Of a stretch of 37,627 nucleotides of DNA, positions 6,711 through 14,505 are shown in pieces. The stretch spans positions 1 through 37,627 of the forward strand of contig DATKQT010000013.1 in NCBI GenBank assembly GCA_035532535.1, in the 5' to 3' direction. How positions within the stretch are numbered: the first letter of the stretch is position 1; each line of letters opens with the position of its first letter. A program made the position numbers and the translations under genes. A model generated the notes under the pieces. The model had not been told where the DNA came from, searched no databases, and saw only the letters and a list, made by a program, of their open reading frames with translations. Origin of the DNA: Palsa-739 sp035532535 (lineage in GTDB: Bacteria > Actinomycetota > Thermoleophilia > Gaiellales > Gaiellaceae).

Positions 6711-7268
6711 CTAGACCCAGGGCAGCGCGTCCCAGTACGAGGGCCGCTCGCGCCGTGACGGCTCGAAGCGATCCGGGTAGACCTCGTCCGGATTCGAGGA
6801 CTCCTTGTGCGCGCTCGCGTCGTAGCGAGCTGCGAGCTCCGACACCGGATAGTGCAACGTCATGTCCTCGGAGCGAACGCCGGCCATGAGGATCGCGCAC
6901 GGCCCTTCGCCGGCGCCGACAAAGATGTGCTCGGTGCCTGCGGGGCTGTGGAAGAAGTCCCACGCCCGGAGCGTGCGAGCGTCCCCCTCGACGAGGAGCG
7001 TGCACTCACCCGACAGGACGAGGAAGTCCTCCTGCACCGATTCGGAGTGGTAGAGCCCGTTCGGCTCGCCCGGCTCGAGGACGTGGATCCTGAAGCCGAG
7101 CTCCCGAAACCAGAACGCTCCGCTCTCGAAGTAGCACTCGGCCCCGGACGACTTCTTCTCGCCTCCCGCCGATGTCACCCACTGCGCGTCGCGGACGTTG
7201 ACGACGAACCAGCCCGGGCCGACGGGCGCGAGCCCTGACCCCTTGTCCTCGAGCGGCGCCTCGTCCAC
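6711..7268 (-). CDS. Cupin-domain protein
   Basis: A 185-residue soluble protein. The central cupin barrel shows the first motif in altered form (NGLYHSESVQEDFLVLSG: one His, Ser where the second His is usual, and the Glu-Asp) and a second motif (DFFHSPAGTEHIFVG) with the expected late His. This is enough for a metal site, but the substrate cannot be told. The C-terminus (YPDRFEPSRRERPSYW) is a conserved-looking tail without a known motif. The GTG start lies 14 bases after the stop of the repeat protein on the same strand, so the two are probably cotranscribed. Confidence 0.82.
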   Translation of the reverse strand: MDEAPLEDKGSGLAPVGPGWFVVNVRDAQWVTSAGGEKKSSGAECYFESGAFWFRELGFRIHVLEPGEPNGLYHSESVQEDFLVLSGECTLLVEGDARTLRAWDFFHSPAGTEHIFVGAGEGPCAILMAGVRSEDMTLHYPVSELAARYDASAHKESSNPDEVYPDRFEPSRRERPSYWDALPWV

Positions 7269-7282
7269 GGCCGCGAGTCTAC

Positions 7283-7975
7283 TCAGCGCGTCTTCTTCAG
7301 CGTCCCGTCACCTCCGACGGTGACGCTCTGCTGCTCGAGCAGCTCGCGCACGAGGAACTGGAACGTCGACCACGCGCCGCGGCGCGCGTCGAGCAGCCGG
7401 TAGACCTGCCACTCGGTGAGGAGCGAGTCGTCCTCCTTCCGCGCTTCGGCCCAATCGGCGAACTTGGGCAGGCGGCCGAGCCGCCGGGCGAGCGCGGCGC
7501 CCTGCTCCACCGCGCGCTCGAGCCGCTCCTCCCCTACCGGCACGTCGAAGCCGGCTTCCCGCAGCGCTGTCGTCAGCGACCCGAAGGTGTGCCAGTACAG
7601 CGACTTGGACGGAAGCTTTCCCTTGTGCTCGTCGATGTCCCGCGCCGTCGGCGGGCGGCCGAGCTCCTCGCCCAGGTCGCGGAGGAGACCGAGGAGCTCC
7701 TCCCGCGTCGCGAATCGCCGGGGCACGAGGCCGGCCGCTCGCTTGGCCGCGTTCCACGAGCCGAAGTGCTCGATCACGGTCTGCGGATGAACGGTCGTCT
7801 GCGGATCGGCGGCGAACTCGCGCATCGTCGGCGACCGTCCCAGCCGCTCGGCGCTCGCCTGGAGCTCGGCCACGATCTGGTCGTCGGTGTACCGCTTGCG
7901 GATGCCCGCTTGGAACGCGGCGAGCCTGCGCGGGTCGATGTCCGCCACCGCACGAAAACGGGGCTTCCGGGGCAC
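7283..7975 (-). CDS. Homing-endonuclease-associated-repeat protein without a nuclease domain
   Basis: A 230-residue protein built from two clear and one diverged copy of the HNH/homing-endonuclease-associated repeat: about residues 27-87 (RYTDDQIVAELQ to FGSWNAAKRAAGL), 90-147 (ATREELLGLLRDL to FGSLTTALREAGF) and 150-215 (diverged, ending in WSTFQFLVREL). These repeats bind DNA in homing endonucleases and occur alone in actinobacteria. No HNH, GIY-YIG or LAGLIDADG catalytic motif is present, so a DNA-binding or regulatory role is inferred. The GTG start has no Shine-Dalgarno sequence and lies 7 bases after a TACCAT -10 box, as for a leaderless mRNA. The cupin gene follows on the same strand. 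Confidence 0.85.
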   Translation of the reverse strand: MPRKPRFRAVADIDPRRLAAFQAGIRKRYTDDQIVAELQASAERLGRSPTMREFAADPQTTVHPQTVIEHFGSWNAAKRAAGLVPRRFATREELLGLLRDLGEELGRPPTARDIDEHKGKLPSKSLYWHTFGSLTTALREAGFDVPVGEERLERAVEQGAALARRLGRLPKFADWAEARKEDDSLLTEWQVYRLLDARRGAWSTFQFLVRELLEQQSVTVGGDGTLKKTR

Positions 7976-7981
7976 GACAAA

Positions 7982-7988
7982 TATGGTA
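7982..7988. promoter_or_regulatory. Shared two-way -10 box TATGGTA (7975 gene / murT)
   Basis: Read forward, TATGGT (7982-7987) is a TANNNT -10 for murT with a leader of about 17 bases that includes GGAGG. Read on the minus strand, TACCAT (7988-7983) is a -10 placed 7 bases before the GTG of the repeat protein, with a TTGCGG -35-like hexamer 16 bases upstream (8010-8005). Inference from sequence only. Confidence 0.5.
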
Positions 7989-8010
7989 GATCAGGTTGGA
8001 GGATCCGCAA

Positions 8011-9411
8011 GTGAATCCGCGCAGCGGTAGATTCGCCTCGATGGCCGTTCCGCTCGCCGCCGAGATCGCCGCTGCCCGTGCGGTCGCCGCCCTCTCCCGC
8101 CTCGTCGGCGCCGGTGGAGGGACGACGGTGCCGGGCAAGCTCCTCTCCACGCTCGACCCCGGCGCAGTCGATCGCCTGGCCGCGCGGCTTCCTGCCGGGA
8201 CCGCAACGATCTCCGCCACGAACGGCAAGACGACGACCGCGGCGATGGCCGCCGAGATCCTCCGCCCCCGCTTCCGCCTCGCGCACAACCGCTCGGGCGC
8301 CAACCTCCTCTCCGGCGTCGCCTCCACGCTCCTCGCCGCGGGCCGCGCACAGCTGGGGCTCCTCGAGGTGGACGAGGCCGCCCTGCCCGAGGTGATGCGC
8401 CGTGTCCAACCGCGGGCCGTCTGCCTCGGCAACCTCTTCCGTGACCAGCTCGACCGTTACGGCGAGCTCGAGCTCGTCGCCGAGCGCTGGCGCGACGCCG
8501 TCGCGGTGCTCCCCGTGAGCACGACCCTCGTCGTGAACGGGGACGACCCGCTCGTCGGCGATCTCGCGAACGCCCACGGCCCCGCGCTCGTGTTCGGGCT
8601 CGACGACCCGCGCGTCGCGCGGCCCGCGCTTCAGCACGCTGCCGACTCGAAGTACTGCCTGCGCTGCGGCCTGCCGCTCGAATACGCGGCCGCGTACGTC
8701 GGCCACCTCGGCGACTACCGCTGTCCGAACGGTCACATCGCACGCGCGCCGCTGGACGTCGTCGCGCGGAGCATCGAGCTGCGCGCGCTCGAGGGCGTCG
8801 CCTTCGACCTCGACCTGGCGGGCGAGACGCGGCGCGTCGAGTTGGCGCTTCCCGGGCTCTACAACGTCTACAACGCGGTCGGCGCCGCCGCGCTCACGCA
8901 CGCGCTCGGTGCGACGACGGACGAGATCGTCGCCGGTCTCGGACGCTTCAGCGCGGCATTCGGCCGGTTCGAGCGCATCGCGGTCGATGACAAGACCATT
9001 CTGCTGCTCCTGATCAAGAACCCGGCCGGGGCGAACGAGGCCATCCGCACGCTGGTCGACGGCGGTCCGCCTCGGCTGGCCGTCGTCGCGTTGAACGACG
9101 CGATCGCCGACGGTCGCGACGTGTCGTGGATCTGGGATGTCGACTTCGAGCCGCTGCTCACCGGCTTCGACCGTGTGGTCGCGACCGGGGACCGCGCCGC
9201 GGAGCTCGCGCTCCGGTTCAAGTACGGCGGTCTCGCGGAAGATGCGATCGAGGTCGAGCCGATTCTCGAGCGCGCACTCGACCGCGGCCTCGAGCTCACA
9301 CCGGGCGGCGGCGAGCTCGTCGTCCTCCCCACCTACACCGCGATGCTCGGCCTGCAGCGGATCGCCGCCGCGCGCGGGCTCGTGCGTCCCTACTGGGAGC
9401 GCGCCGCGTGA
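8011..9411 (+). CDS. murT: Lipid II isoglutaminyl synthase, MurT subunit
   Basis: The ATP-dependent Mur-ligase-like subunit that, with GatD, amidates the alpha-carboxyl of D-Glu in lipid II on the cytoplasmic side. The P-loop is in ATNGKTTTAAMAAEIL. The Mur central domain holds the MurT-specific zinc ribbon (YCLRCG, then YRCPNGH), where the fourth ligand seems to be His rather than Cys. The C-terminal DUF1727 domain begins near KNPAGANEAI and would supply the residue that completes GatD's active site. About 466 aa from the GTG at 8011, chosen because GGAGG lies 8 bases upstream; a TTG at 7996 or ATG at 8041 are alternatives. It overlaps gatD by four bases (GTGA). Confidence 0.93.
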   Translation: MNPRSGRFASMAVPLAAEIAAARAVAALSRLVGAGGGTTVPGKLLSTLDPGAVDRLAARLPAGTATISATNGKTTTAAMAAEILRPRFRLAHNRSGANLLSGVASTLLAAGRAQLGLLEVDEAALPEVMRRVQPRAVCLGNLFRDQLDRYGELELVAERWRDAVAVLPVSTTLVVNGDDPLVGDLANAHGPALVFGLDDPRVARPALQHAADSKYCLRCGLPLEYAAAYVGHLGDYRCPNGHIARAPLDVVARSIELRALEGVAFDLDLAGETRRVELALPGLYNVYNAVGAAALTHALGATTDEIVAGLGRFSAAFGRFERIAVDDKTILLLLIKNPAGANEAIRTLVDGGPPRLAVVALNDAIADGRDVSWIWDVDFEPLLTGFDRVVATGDRAAELALRFKYGGLAEDAIEVEPILERALDRGLELTPGGGELVVLPTYTAMLGLQRIAAARGLVRPYWERAA

Positions 9412-10148
9412 ACATCCGGGTCGCCCATCTCTATCCCGACTACCTGAACATCTACGCCGACCGTGGCAACATCGCGGTGCTCGCCGCGCGCGCGCGGTGG
9501 CGCGGCCACGAGCTCGACGTCACGCAGGTCGGTATCGACGGCCGCATCGTTCCCGGCGAGCACGACCTGTACTACCTCGGCGGCGGACAGGACCGCGAGC
9601 AGCTCCTCGTCGCGACCGACCTCGCCACGAAGGCCGAGCGGCTGAAGGAGGCCGCGGCCGGAGGCGCCGCGTTCCTCGCGGTCTGCGGCGGGTATCAGCT
9701 GCTCGGGCGCGGCTATCGCGGCCGGCACGGCGAGGCCATGCCCGGCGTCGGCCTTCTTCCGCTCGAGACCGTCGCCGGCGATCGCCGGATGATCGGGAAC
9801 GTGCTACTCGAGTGCGAGCTGGAGCCCGGCGTTGGGCGGACGCTCGCGGGCTTCGAGAACCATGCCGGCAGGACTCGGCTCGACCCCGGCGCCGAGCCGC
9901 TCGGGCGTGTGGTGTCCGGGTTCGGCAATGACGGCGAGACCGGCTACGAAGGGTGTCGCGTCGGCCGCGCGATCGGCACGTACCTCCACGGCCCGCTCCT
10001 GCCGCGCAACCCGTGGCTCGCCGATTGGATCCTCGCGCAGGCGCTTGCACATCGCACCGGGGGCGATCCGCCAGAGCTCGCGCCGCTCGACGACGAGCTC
10101 GAGGCGGAGGCGCATGCGGTGTCGTCGGCGCGCGCTCGACGGCGCTAA
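9408..10148 (+). CDS. gatD: Lipid II isoglutaminyl synthase, glutaminase subunit GatD
   Basis: A class I (triad) glutamine amidotransferase of the cobyric-acid-synthase type that supplies ammonia to MurT. The nucleophile is C93 in LAVCGGYQLLG and the catalytic His is H194 in GTYLHGPLLPRNP. The GGGQDREQ segment and the N-terminal HLYPDYLNIYADRGN are typical of GatD. At 246 aa it is normal length. The GTG start lies inside the murT stop region (GTGA), so the two are translationally coupled. Its stop overlaps the stop of the opposing OLD-family gene. Confidence 0.93.
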   Translation: MNIRVAHLYPDYLNIYADRGNIAVLAARARWRGHELDVTQVGIDGRIVPGEHDLYYLGGGQDREQLLVATDLATKAERLKEAAAGGAAFLAVCGGYQLLGRGYRGRHGEAMPGVGLLPLETVAGDRRMIGNVLLECELEPGVGRTLAGFENHAGRTRLDPGAEPLGRVVSGFGNDGETGYEGCRVGRAIGTYLHGPLLPRNPWLADWILAQALAHRTGGDPPELAPLDDELEAEAHAVSSARARRR

Positions 10149-11332
10149 CTCCGCGCGGCACGGACGACCTTGTCGACCGCCTGCTTGAGCGCGTCCGGCA
10201 CCGCGCCGTTGTCCGTGTAGCGGCGGTACGCCCGGTGCGGCTTGCGGTTGCGGTCGCGCGTGTCCACGCCGGAGACCGCTTCGAAGTCCGGGACGAGGAC
10301 GATCGTGCGCCTCTTGCCCGCGACCTCCTGGATCTGCCTGTTGACGACGACCTCCGACTCCACGGGCCGGTGGCCCGCCGGCGCGTCTCGGTCGTGAACG
10401 ACGACGTACGGGATGCCGCACGCATTGCAGACGCGAGCGAACAGGGGCATGTTCCCCTTGCCGCCGCACTCGAGGACGATGATCCCCTCCTTGTCGGCCT
10501 CGATGTCGAGCGCGTCGAAGACGAGCGGGAACGTCAACTTCTCGGTGCGGCCTTCGACGAGCAGCGCAGCACGCGCGAGAAAAAGTTCCGCGCGGTCGCT
10601 GTCGAACTCGGAGAGGGCGCGGAACGACTCCGCCTCCGGAAGCGGCTCGGGCTGGAACAACGTCGTGCCGACGTCGGAGGTGTGCCTGACGAGCGCCAGC
10701 TCCTCGAGCCGGTCGACGCTGAGGAACACGGGCGCGTGCGTCGAGTACAGGATCTGGTTGCCGCTTTGCGCGAGCTCGCGCAGCACGCGGTAGAGGTGCC
10801 GCTGCGCGTGCGGGCTGAGGTACAGCTCCGGTTCCTCGATGAGGAGGACGAAACGGCTGAGCCCGGCGGCGAGGACGCGCTCCATGCCGTTCACGAGCAG
10901 GAGTCCGCCGTCCGCGGCCGACCAGTGATGGTCCGGAAGCGGCGGCCGCAGGAGCTCGGCGACGTCGGCGGCGCCGCTTCCGGTTGCAGGCGCGACGAGG
11001 GTGCGCGAGCGAAGATTCGCCGGCAGGAAGAGCACGGGCGGCGCGCCGGCACGGTTGAGGTTGAGCGTGTCCGGCGGCCTCGCGTCGAGGAAGATCGAGC
11101 GGCCGCGCTCGAGCGTCGCCTCGAGGTGGATGCGACCATCCGAGGCGTCTCGCGAGACGTCGTCGATCGTCGGAGGCGGCGCTGCCGCTTCCAGCAGCGT
11201 CCAGATCGCGGTGAGCACGGTGGACTTGCCGCTCGACGCCTCGCCGACGAGAGCGCACACGCTACCGGGCGCGAGCTCGAGCTCCCGCGCCGCGCGATAT
11301 CCCTGGATGGAGATTCGAGCTAGGGGGCCCAC
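10145..11332 (-). CDS. OLD-family ATPase with Toprim nuclease domain
   Basis: An SMC/RecF-like ATPase fused to a Toprim domain, as in the phage P2 OLD protein. About 395 aa. Walker A is G30-EASSGKST; the signature-to-Walker B part is FVLLIEEPELYLSP (161-174) followed by the switch His in YSTHAP. The Toprim acidic residues are E260 (LLVEGRTEKL) and D314-R-D316 (VVHDRDAP). Such proteins are metal-dependent DNA nucleases in repair or phage exclusion. The best start is the GTG at 11332, which lies inside the last codons of the Nudix gene (13-base overlap), so it is the last gene of hflX-dut-nudix-OLD. No UvrD-like partner is next to it, so this is not a Gabija pair. Confidence 0.88.
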   Translation of the reverse strand: MGPLARISIQGYRAARELELAPGSVCALVGEASSGKSTVLTAIWTLLEAAAPPPTIDDVSRDASDGRIHLEATLERGRSIFLDARPPDTLNLNRAGAPPVLFLPANLRSRTLVAPATGSGAADVAELLRPPLPDHHWSAADGGLLLVNGMERVLAAGLSRFVLLIEEPELYLSPHAQRHLYRVLRELAQSGNQILYSTHAPVFLSVDRLEELALVRHTSDVGTTLFQPEPLPEAESFRALSEFDSDRAELFLARAALLVEGRTEKLTFPLVFDALDIEADKEGIIVLECGGKGNMPLFARVCNACGIPYVVVHDRDAPAGHRPVESEVVVNRQIQEVAGKRRTIVLVPDFEAVSGVDTRDRNRKPHRAYRRYTDNGAVPDALKQAVDKVVRAARS

Positions 11333-11778
11333 AGTGCGCCGAGGTATGCCGCCGGGTCGCCCGGCTCCCAGCGCCGGAGGAAGCGCTGGATGGGTGGATG
11401 GAGCACGACGCCGTCGAGATCGGCGGTGTCGAACAGTCGATGTCCGCGCACGGCTGCGTCCTGCGAGGTGACCGCCTCGAGCGAGCGTCCGGAGAGGTCC
11501 CCGGCGAAGATGATGTGCACGACGTGCTTCGCGCCGATCCCGCGCTGCGGTGAGATGGAGTCGACGAGCGCGACCGGGCCTTCGACCGGAAGACGATCGG
11601 GGATCCCGACCTCCTCGTACAGCTCGCGGTGCAGCGCGGTGACGAGGCTTTCGCCTGCGTTCACACCGCCGCCCGGCAGCAGCCAGTACTCGCCGCGGCC
11701 GGCCTTCTCGTGCCGGCAGAGCAGGATGCGATCCTCCCAGCGCAAGACGGCCGAGACGCGGATGCGGGGCTCCTGCAT
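11320..11778 (-). CDS. Nudix hydrolase
   Basis: A 152-residue pyrophosphohydrolase with a complete Nudix box: GGVNAGE, then RELYEEVGI, matching GX5EX7REUXEEXGU with all catalytic glutamates. The N-terminal strand RVSAVLRWEDRILLCRHEK is typical of NTP-pyrophosphohydrolase (MutT-like) members. The substrate cannot be told; modified nucleotides or nucleoside-diphosphate sugars are likely. The ATG at 11778 shares its T with the dut stop (TGATG), a sign of coupled translation. The 3' end overlaps the OLD gene by 13 bases. Next to dUTPase it suggests nucleotide-pool cleaning. Confidence 0.9.
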   Translation of the reverse strand: MQEPRIRVSAVLRWEDRILLCRHEKAGRGEYWLLPGGGVNAGESLVTALHRELYEEVGIPDRLPVEGPVALVDSISPQRGIGAKHVVHIIFAGDLSGRSLEAVTSQDAAVRGHRLFDTADLDGVVLHPPIQRFLRRWEPGDPAAYLGALWAP

Positions 11779-12209
11779 CAGTGGCTCGACGACCCGAAGC
11801 CGCGCACGCCGCGCTCGCTCTCGGGGAGCGCCTCCACCTCGACCGGGTCGACGCTCGCAACCGGAACAACGACGAGCTGCGCGATGCGCATGCCCGGCTC
11901 GACGACGAACTCCTCACGCGCGTCTGTGTTCAGCAGCACCACGCGGAGCTCGCCGCGATAGCCGGAGTCGACGAGGCCCGGCGTGTTCACGATCGTGATC
12001 CCGTGACGCATCGCCAACCCGGAGCGCGGCTGGACGAAGCCCGCATAGCCGTCGGGAATCGCGACGGCGAGTCCTGTGCCGACCGTCGCCCGCTCCCCCG
12101 GCCCGAGCACGGCGCCCTCGCACGCGGAGAGGTCGAGCCCCGCGTCGCCGTCATATGCGCGCGCGGGCACGACTGCGTCGTCGCGCAACTTGCGGAATGA
12201 CACTTCCAT
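11778..12209 (-). CDS. dut: dUTP diphosphatase
   Basis: Hydrolyses dUTP to dUMP and PPi, keeping uracil out of DNA and feeding thymidylate synthesis. At 143 aa it is the usual trimeric size. All five motifs are present: I AGLDLSA, II PRSGLA, III LVDSGYRGELRV, IV RIAQLVV, and V RGVRGFGSSSH (usually RGxGGFGSTG; one Gly is Arg here). The ATG at 12209 shares a base with the hflX stop (TAATG), and the gene's own stop shares a base with the Nudix start (TGATG). Confidence 0.95.
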   Translation of the reverse strand: MEVSFRKLRDDAVVPARAYDGDAGLDLSACEGAVLGPGERATVGTGLAVAIPDGYAGFVQPRSGLAMRHGITIVNTPGLVDSGYRGELRVVLLNTDAREEFVVEPGMRIAQLVVVPVASVDPVEVEALPESERGVRGFGSSSH

Positions 12210-13489
12210 TAAGCCCCGACGAGGTAGCGGGCGAAGCGACTGATCTCGCGACGCGGCAGCCGCGCGAGCACGAGCACCCCCTCGCTCGTGTCCTCGCGCT
12301 CTTCGATCGGCGCTCCGAGCGCATACAGCTCGTTCAGCTTGCCGCCATCCTGGTACGGCAAGAGGAGGCGCACAGGCTCGAAGAGATCCGCGAAGCGATC
12401 GGCGATGCGCGTGCGGAGCGCGTCGAGCCCTTCGCCGGTGAGCGCCGAGACCTGGAGCGCGTCGGGATAGCGGTTGGAGAGTGCGCGTCTGCGCGTCCCG
12501 TCGGCGGCGTCCACCTTGTTGAGCACGAGCTCCATCGGCAGCTCGTCCGCACCGATGTCGTGCAGGACTCCGTTGACTGCGCCGATCATCTCGACAAGCC
12601 GCTCCTCCGGCGCCGAGGCATCGACGACATGCAGGATGAGATCCGCGACGAGCGTTTCCTCCAGCGTTGCAGCGAAACCCTCGACGAGCTGATGCGGCAG
12701 CCGCCGAACGAAGCCGACGGTGTCGGTGACGAGATACTTGCGACCGTCGTGCTCGAACCCGCGGGTCGTCGGGTCGAGCGTCTCGAACAGACGGTTGCGG
12801 ACGGACACCTCGGCGTCGGTCAGCGCGTTCAGGAGCGTCGACTTGCCCACGTTCGTGTAGCCGGCGAGCGCGACCGTGGGCGTGTTCGTCCGGCGCCGCT
12901 CCTTGCGTCGCACGTCGCGCTGCTTCGAGAGCTCCTCGAGCCGCTCCTTCAGGAGCGTCACACGCCGGCGTGCCTGCCGGCGGTCGGACTCGAGCTGCGA
13001 CTCGCCGGGGCCTCTCGTGCCGACGCCACCGCCGAGGCGCTCGAGGTGCTTCCACATGCCTCGCATGCGCGGGAGGTTGTACTCGAGCTGCGCCAGCTCG
13101 ACCTGGAGCTTTCCCTCGGCGCTCGTCGCGTGCTGCGCGAAGATGTCGAGGATCAGCTGCGTCCGATCGACGACGCGCGCGTCGAGTGTGTTCTCCAGGA
13201 GCCGCTGCTGGGACGGTGAGAGCTCGTCGTCGACCAGCAGCACCTCTGCCTTGACGCCGCCGTACTCGCTCTTCAACTCGTCGATCTTGCCCTTGCCGAC
13301 GTAGGTGCGCGGATCCGGCATCTGGCGGTGCTGGAGGACGCGGGCCACCGGGCGTACACCCGCCGTGCGGGCAAGCTCCTCGAACTCCCCGATCTCGTCG
13401 TCGGCGTCGACACCTTGCGCGAGCACGGCGAGGACGAGCCCGCGCTCGGGCTCGAGGCCCGGCGTCGGATCGGGCTGTCTCACGGTCAC
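12209..13489 (-). CDS. hflX: Ribosome-associated GTPase HflX
   Basis: A 426-residue GTPase that binds the 50S subunit and splits stalled ribosomes. The N-terminal HflX domain includes DPRTYVGKGK, and the central coiled segment has GGVGTRGPGESQLE. The G domain follows with G1 GYTNVGKST, G3 DTVGFVRRLP, G4 NKVD and G5 SALTGEG. The GTG start at 13489 is only 11 bases from the divergent dapE start. A CATAAT -10-like box (13503-13498) lies 8 bases upstream and would give a leaderless transcript. It is the first gene of the hflX-dut-nudix-OLD run, all joined by overlaps. Confidence 0.96.
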   Translation of the reverse strand: MTVRQPDPTPGLEPERGLVLAVLAQGVDADDEIGEFEELARTAGVRPVARVLQHRQMPDPRTYVGKGKIDELKSEYGGVKAEVLLVDDELSPSQQRLLENTLDARVVDRTQLILDIFAQHATSAEGKLQVELAQLEYNLPRMRGMWKHLERLGGGVGTRGPGESQLESDRRQARRRVTLLKERLEELSKQRDVRRKERRRTNTPTVALAGYTNVGKSTLLNALTDAEVSVRNRLFETLDPTTRGFEHDGRKYLVTDTVGFVRRLPHQLVEGFAATLEETLVADLILHVVDASAPEERLVEMIGAVNGVLHDIGADELPMELVLNKVDAADGTRRRALSNRYPDALQVSALTGEGLDALRTRIADRFADLFEPVRLLLPYQDGGKLNELYALGAPIEEREDTSEGVLVLARLPRREISRFARYLVGA

Positions 13490-13497
13490 CGAACGTC

Positions 13498-13503
13498 ATT
13501 ATG
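13498..13503 (-). promoter_or_regulatory. -10-like CATAAT for hflX, overlapping the dapE start codon
   Basis: Minus-strand CATAAT (one mismatch to TATAAT) at 13503-13498, eight bases before the hflX GTG, covering the ATG of dapE on the other strand. If used, RNA polymerase bound here would cover the start of dapE. No equally good -10 was found for dapE in the 11-base gap. Confidence 0.4.
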
Positions 13504-14505
13504 ACCTCTGCCGTGCCGACTCCCGATCTCGCCACCAGGACGCTGCAGCTCGTCGATGTCCCGTCCGAGAGCCGTTCGGAGGCCACACTCGTCGAGCTGG
13601 TGCGTGATCTCGTCCCTGGTGGACCGACGTACGACGACGGCGAGGTGCTGCTCTACGGCGACGGTCCCATCGTCCTTGCAGGACATCTGGACACCGTGCC
13701 CGCGCAGGGAAATCTCCCCGGGCGGATCGACGGTGGCGCGGTGCACGGCCTCGGGGCAAGTGACATGAAGGCCGGTGTCGCGGTCATGATCGAGCTCGCC
13801 CGGGCAGGCGTGCCAGCGCGCTACCTCTTCTTCACGCGCGAAGAGGTACCGGTCGGCGAGAGCCCGCTCCCGGCCCTCTTCGCGACCGATCTGCTCCGCG
13901 ACGTGGAGCTGGCAGTCGTGCTCGAGCCGACGGACTGCGAGCTGCACGCCGGCTGCCTCGGCAACCTGCAGGCGCGCATCACCTTCCACGGGGAGAGCGC
14001 CCACTCCGCGCGCCCGTGGACAGGGGTGAACGCGATCCACGAGCTCGTGCGCGGACTGCAGCCGCTCGTCGGGCTCGAGCCGGTCGACGTCGAGCTCGAC
14101 GGGCTCGTGTACCGCGAGGTGGTGAGTGCAGTCCGCGTGGCAGGCGGCATCGCGTCGAACGTCGTTCCCGCCACGGCCTCGGCGGAGCTGAACATGCGCT
14201 TCATGCGTCCCGGCGCCGAGGCTCGCGTGCGCGCGCTTCTTCCCGACGGCGAGGTCGAGGCGCTGAGCGAGTCGCCGTCCGCGCCGCCCGCGCTCGACAA
14301 CGCGCACACGACACGGTTGCGCCGGCTCGTGCAGGTCGTGAAACCGAAACAGGCGTGGACGCCGGTCGCGCAATTCGCCGAGCAGGGCATCGACGCCATC
14401 AACTACGGCCCCGGTGCAACGGCCTACGCGCATCGCCTCGACGAGCAGGTGCCGATCGAGAACCTCGAGCGCTGCTACGAGACGCTGCGAGAATTCCTCT
14501 CGTGA
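13501..14505 (+). CDS. dapE: Succinyl-diaminopimelate desuccinylase
   Basis: An M20-family metalloenzyme that removes succinate from N-succinyl-LL-DAP in lysine/peptidoglycan synthesis. Two-metal-site residues are visible: His in AGHLDTVP, Asp in GLGASDMKAG, the Glu pair in FTREEV, a Glu/Asp in VVLEPTD and the final His in TAYAHRLDEQV. The dimerisation domain includes GESAHSARPWTG. At 334 aa it is slightly shorter than the actinobacterial average. It overlaps dapC by four bases (GTGA), and dapC overlaps dapD likewise, so one operon covers three steps of the succinylase branch. It is divergent from hflX across 11 bases. Confidence 0.93.
   Translation: MTSAVPTPDLATRTLQLVDVPSESRSEATLVELVRDLVPGGPTYDDGEVLLYGDGPIVLAGHLDTVPAQGNLPGRIDGGAVHGLGASDMKAGVAVMIELARAGVPARYLFFTREEVPVGESPLPALFATDLLRDVELAVVLEPTDCELHAGCLGNLQARITFHGESAHSARPWTGVNAIHELVRGLQPLVGLEPVDVELDGLVYREVVSAVRVAGGIASNVVPATASAELNMRFMRPGAEARVRALLPDGEVEALSESPSAPPALDNAHTTRLRRLVQVVKPKQAWTPVAQFAEQGIDAINYGPGATAYAHRLDEQVPIENLERCYETLREFLS

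Noticed and set aside
10145..11332. Gabija-type defence system (GajA-like OLD protein)
   Set aside because: No UvrD/PcrA-like GajB gene is adjacent; the neighbours are Nudix, dut and gatD. The protein is also shorter than typical GajA.
11778..13586. Very long open frame on the minus strand (about 600 codons) ending with the dut sequence
   Set aside because: Only its last 143 codons encode a recognisable protein (dUTPase). The rest is a low-complexity Arg/Ala-rich shadow of hflX in another frame, a usual effect of high GC.
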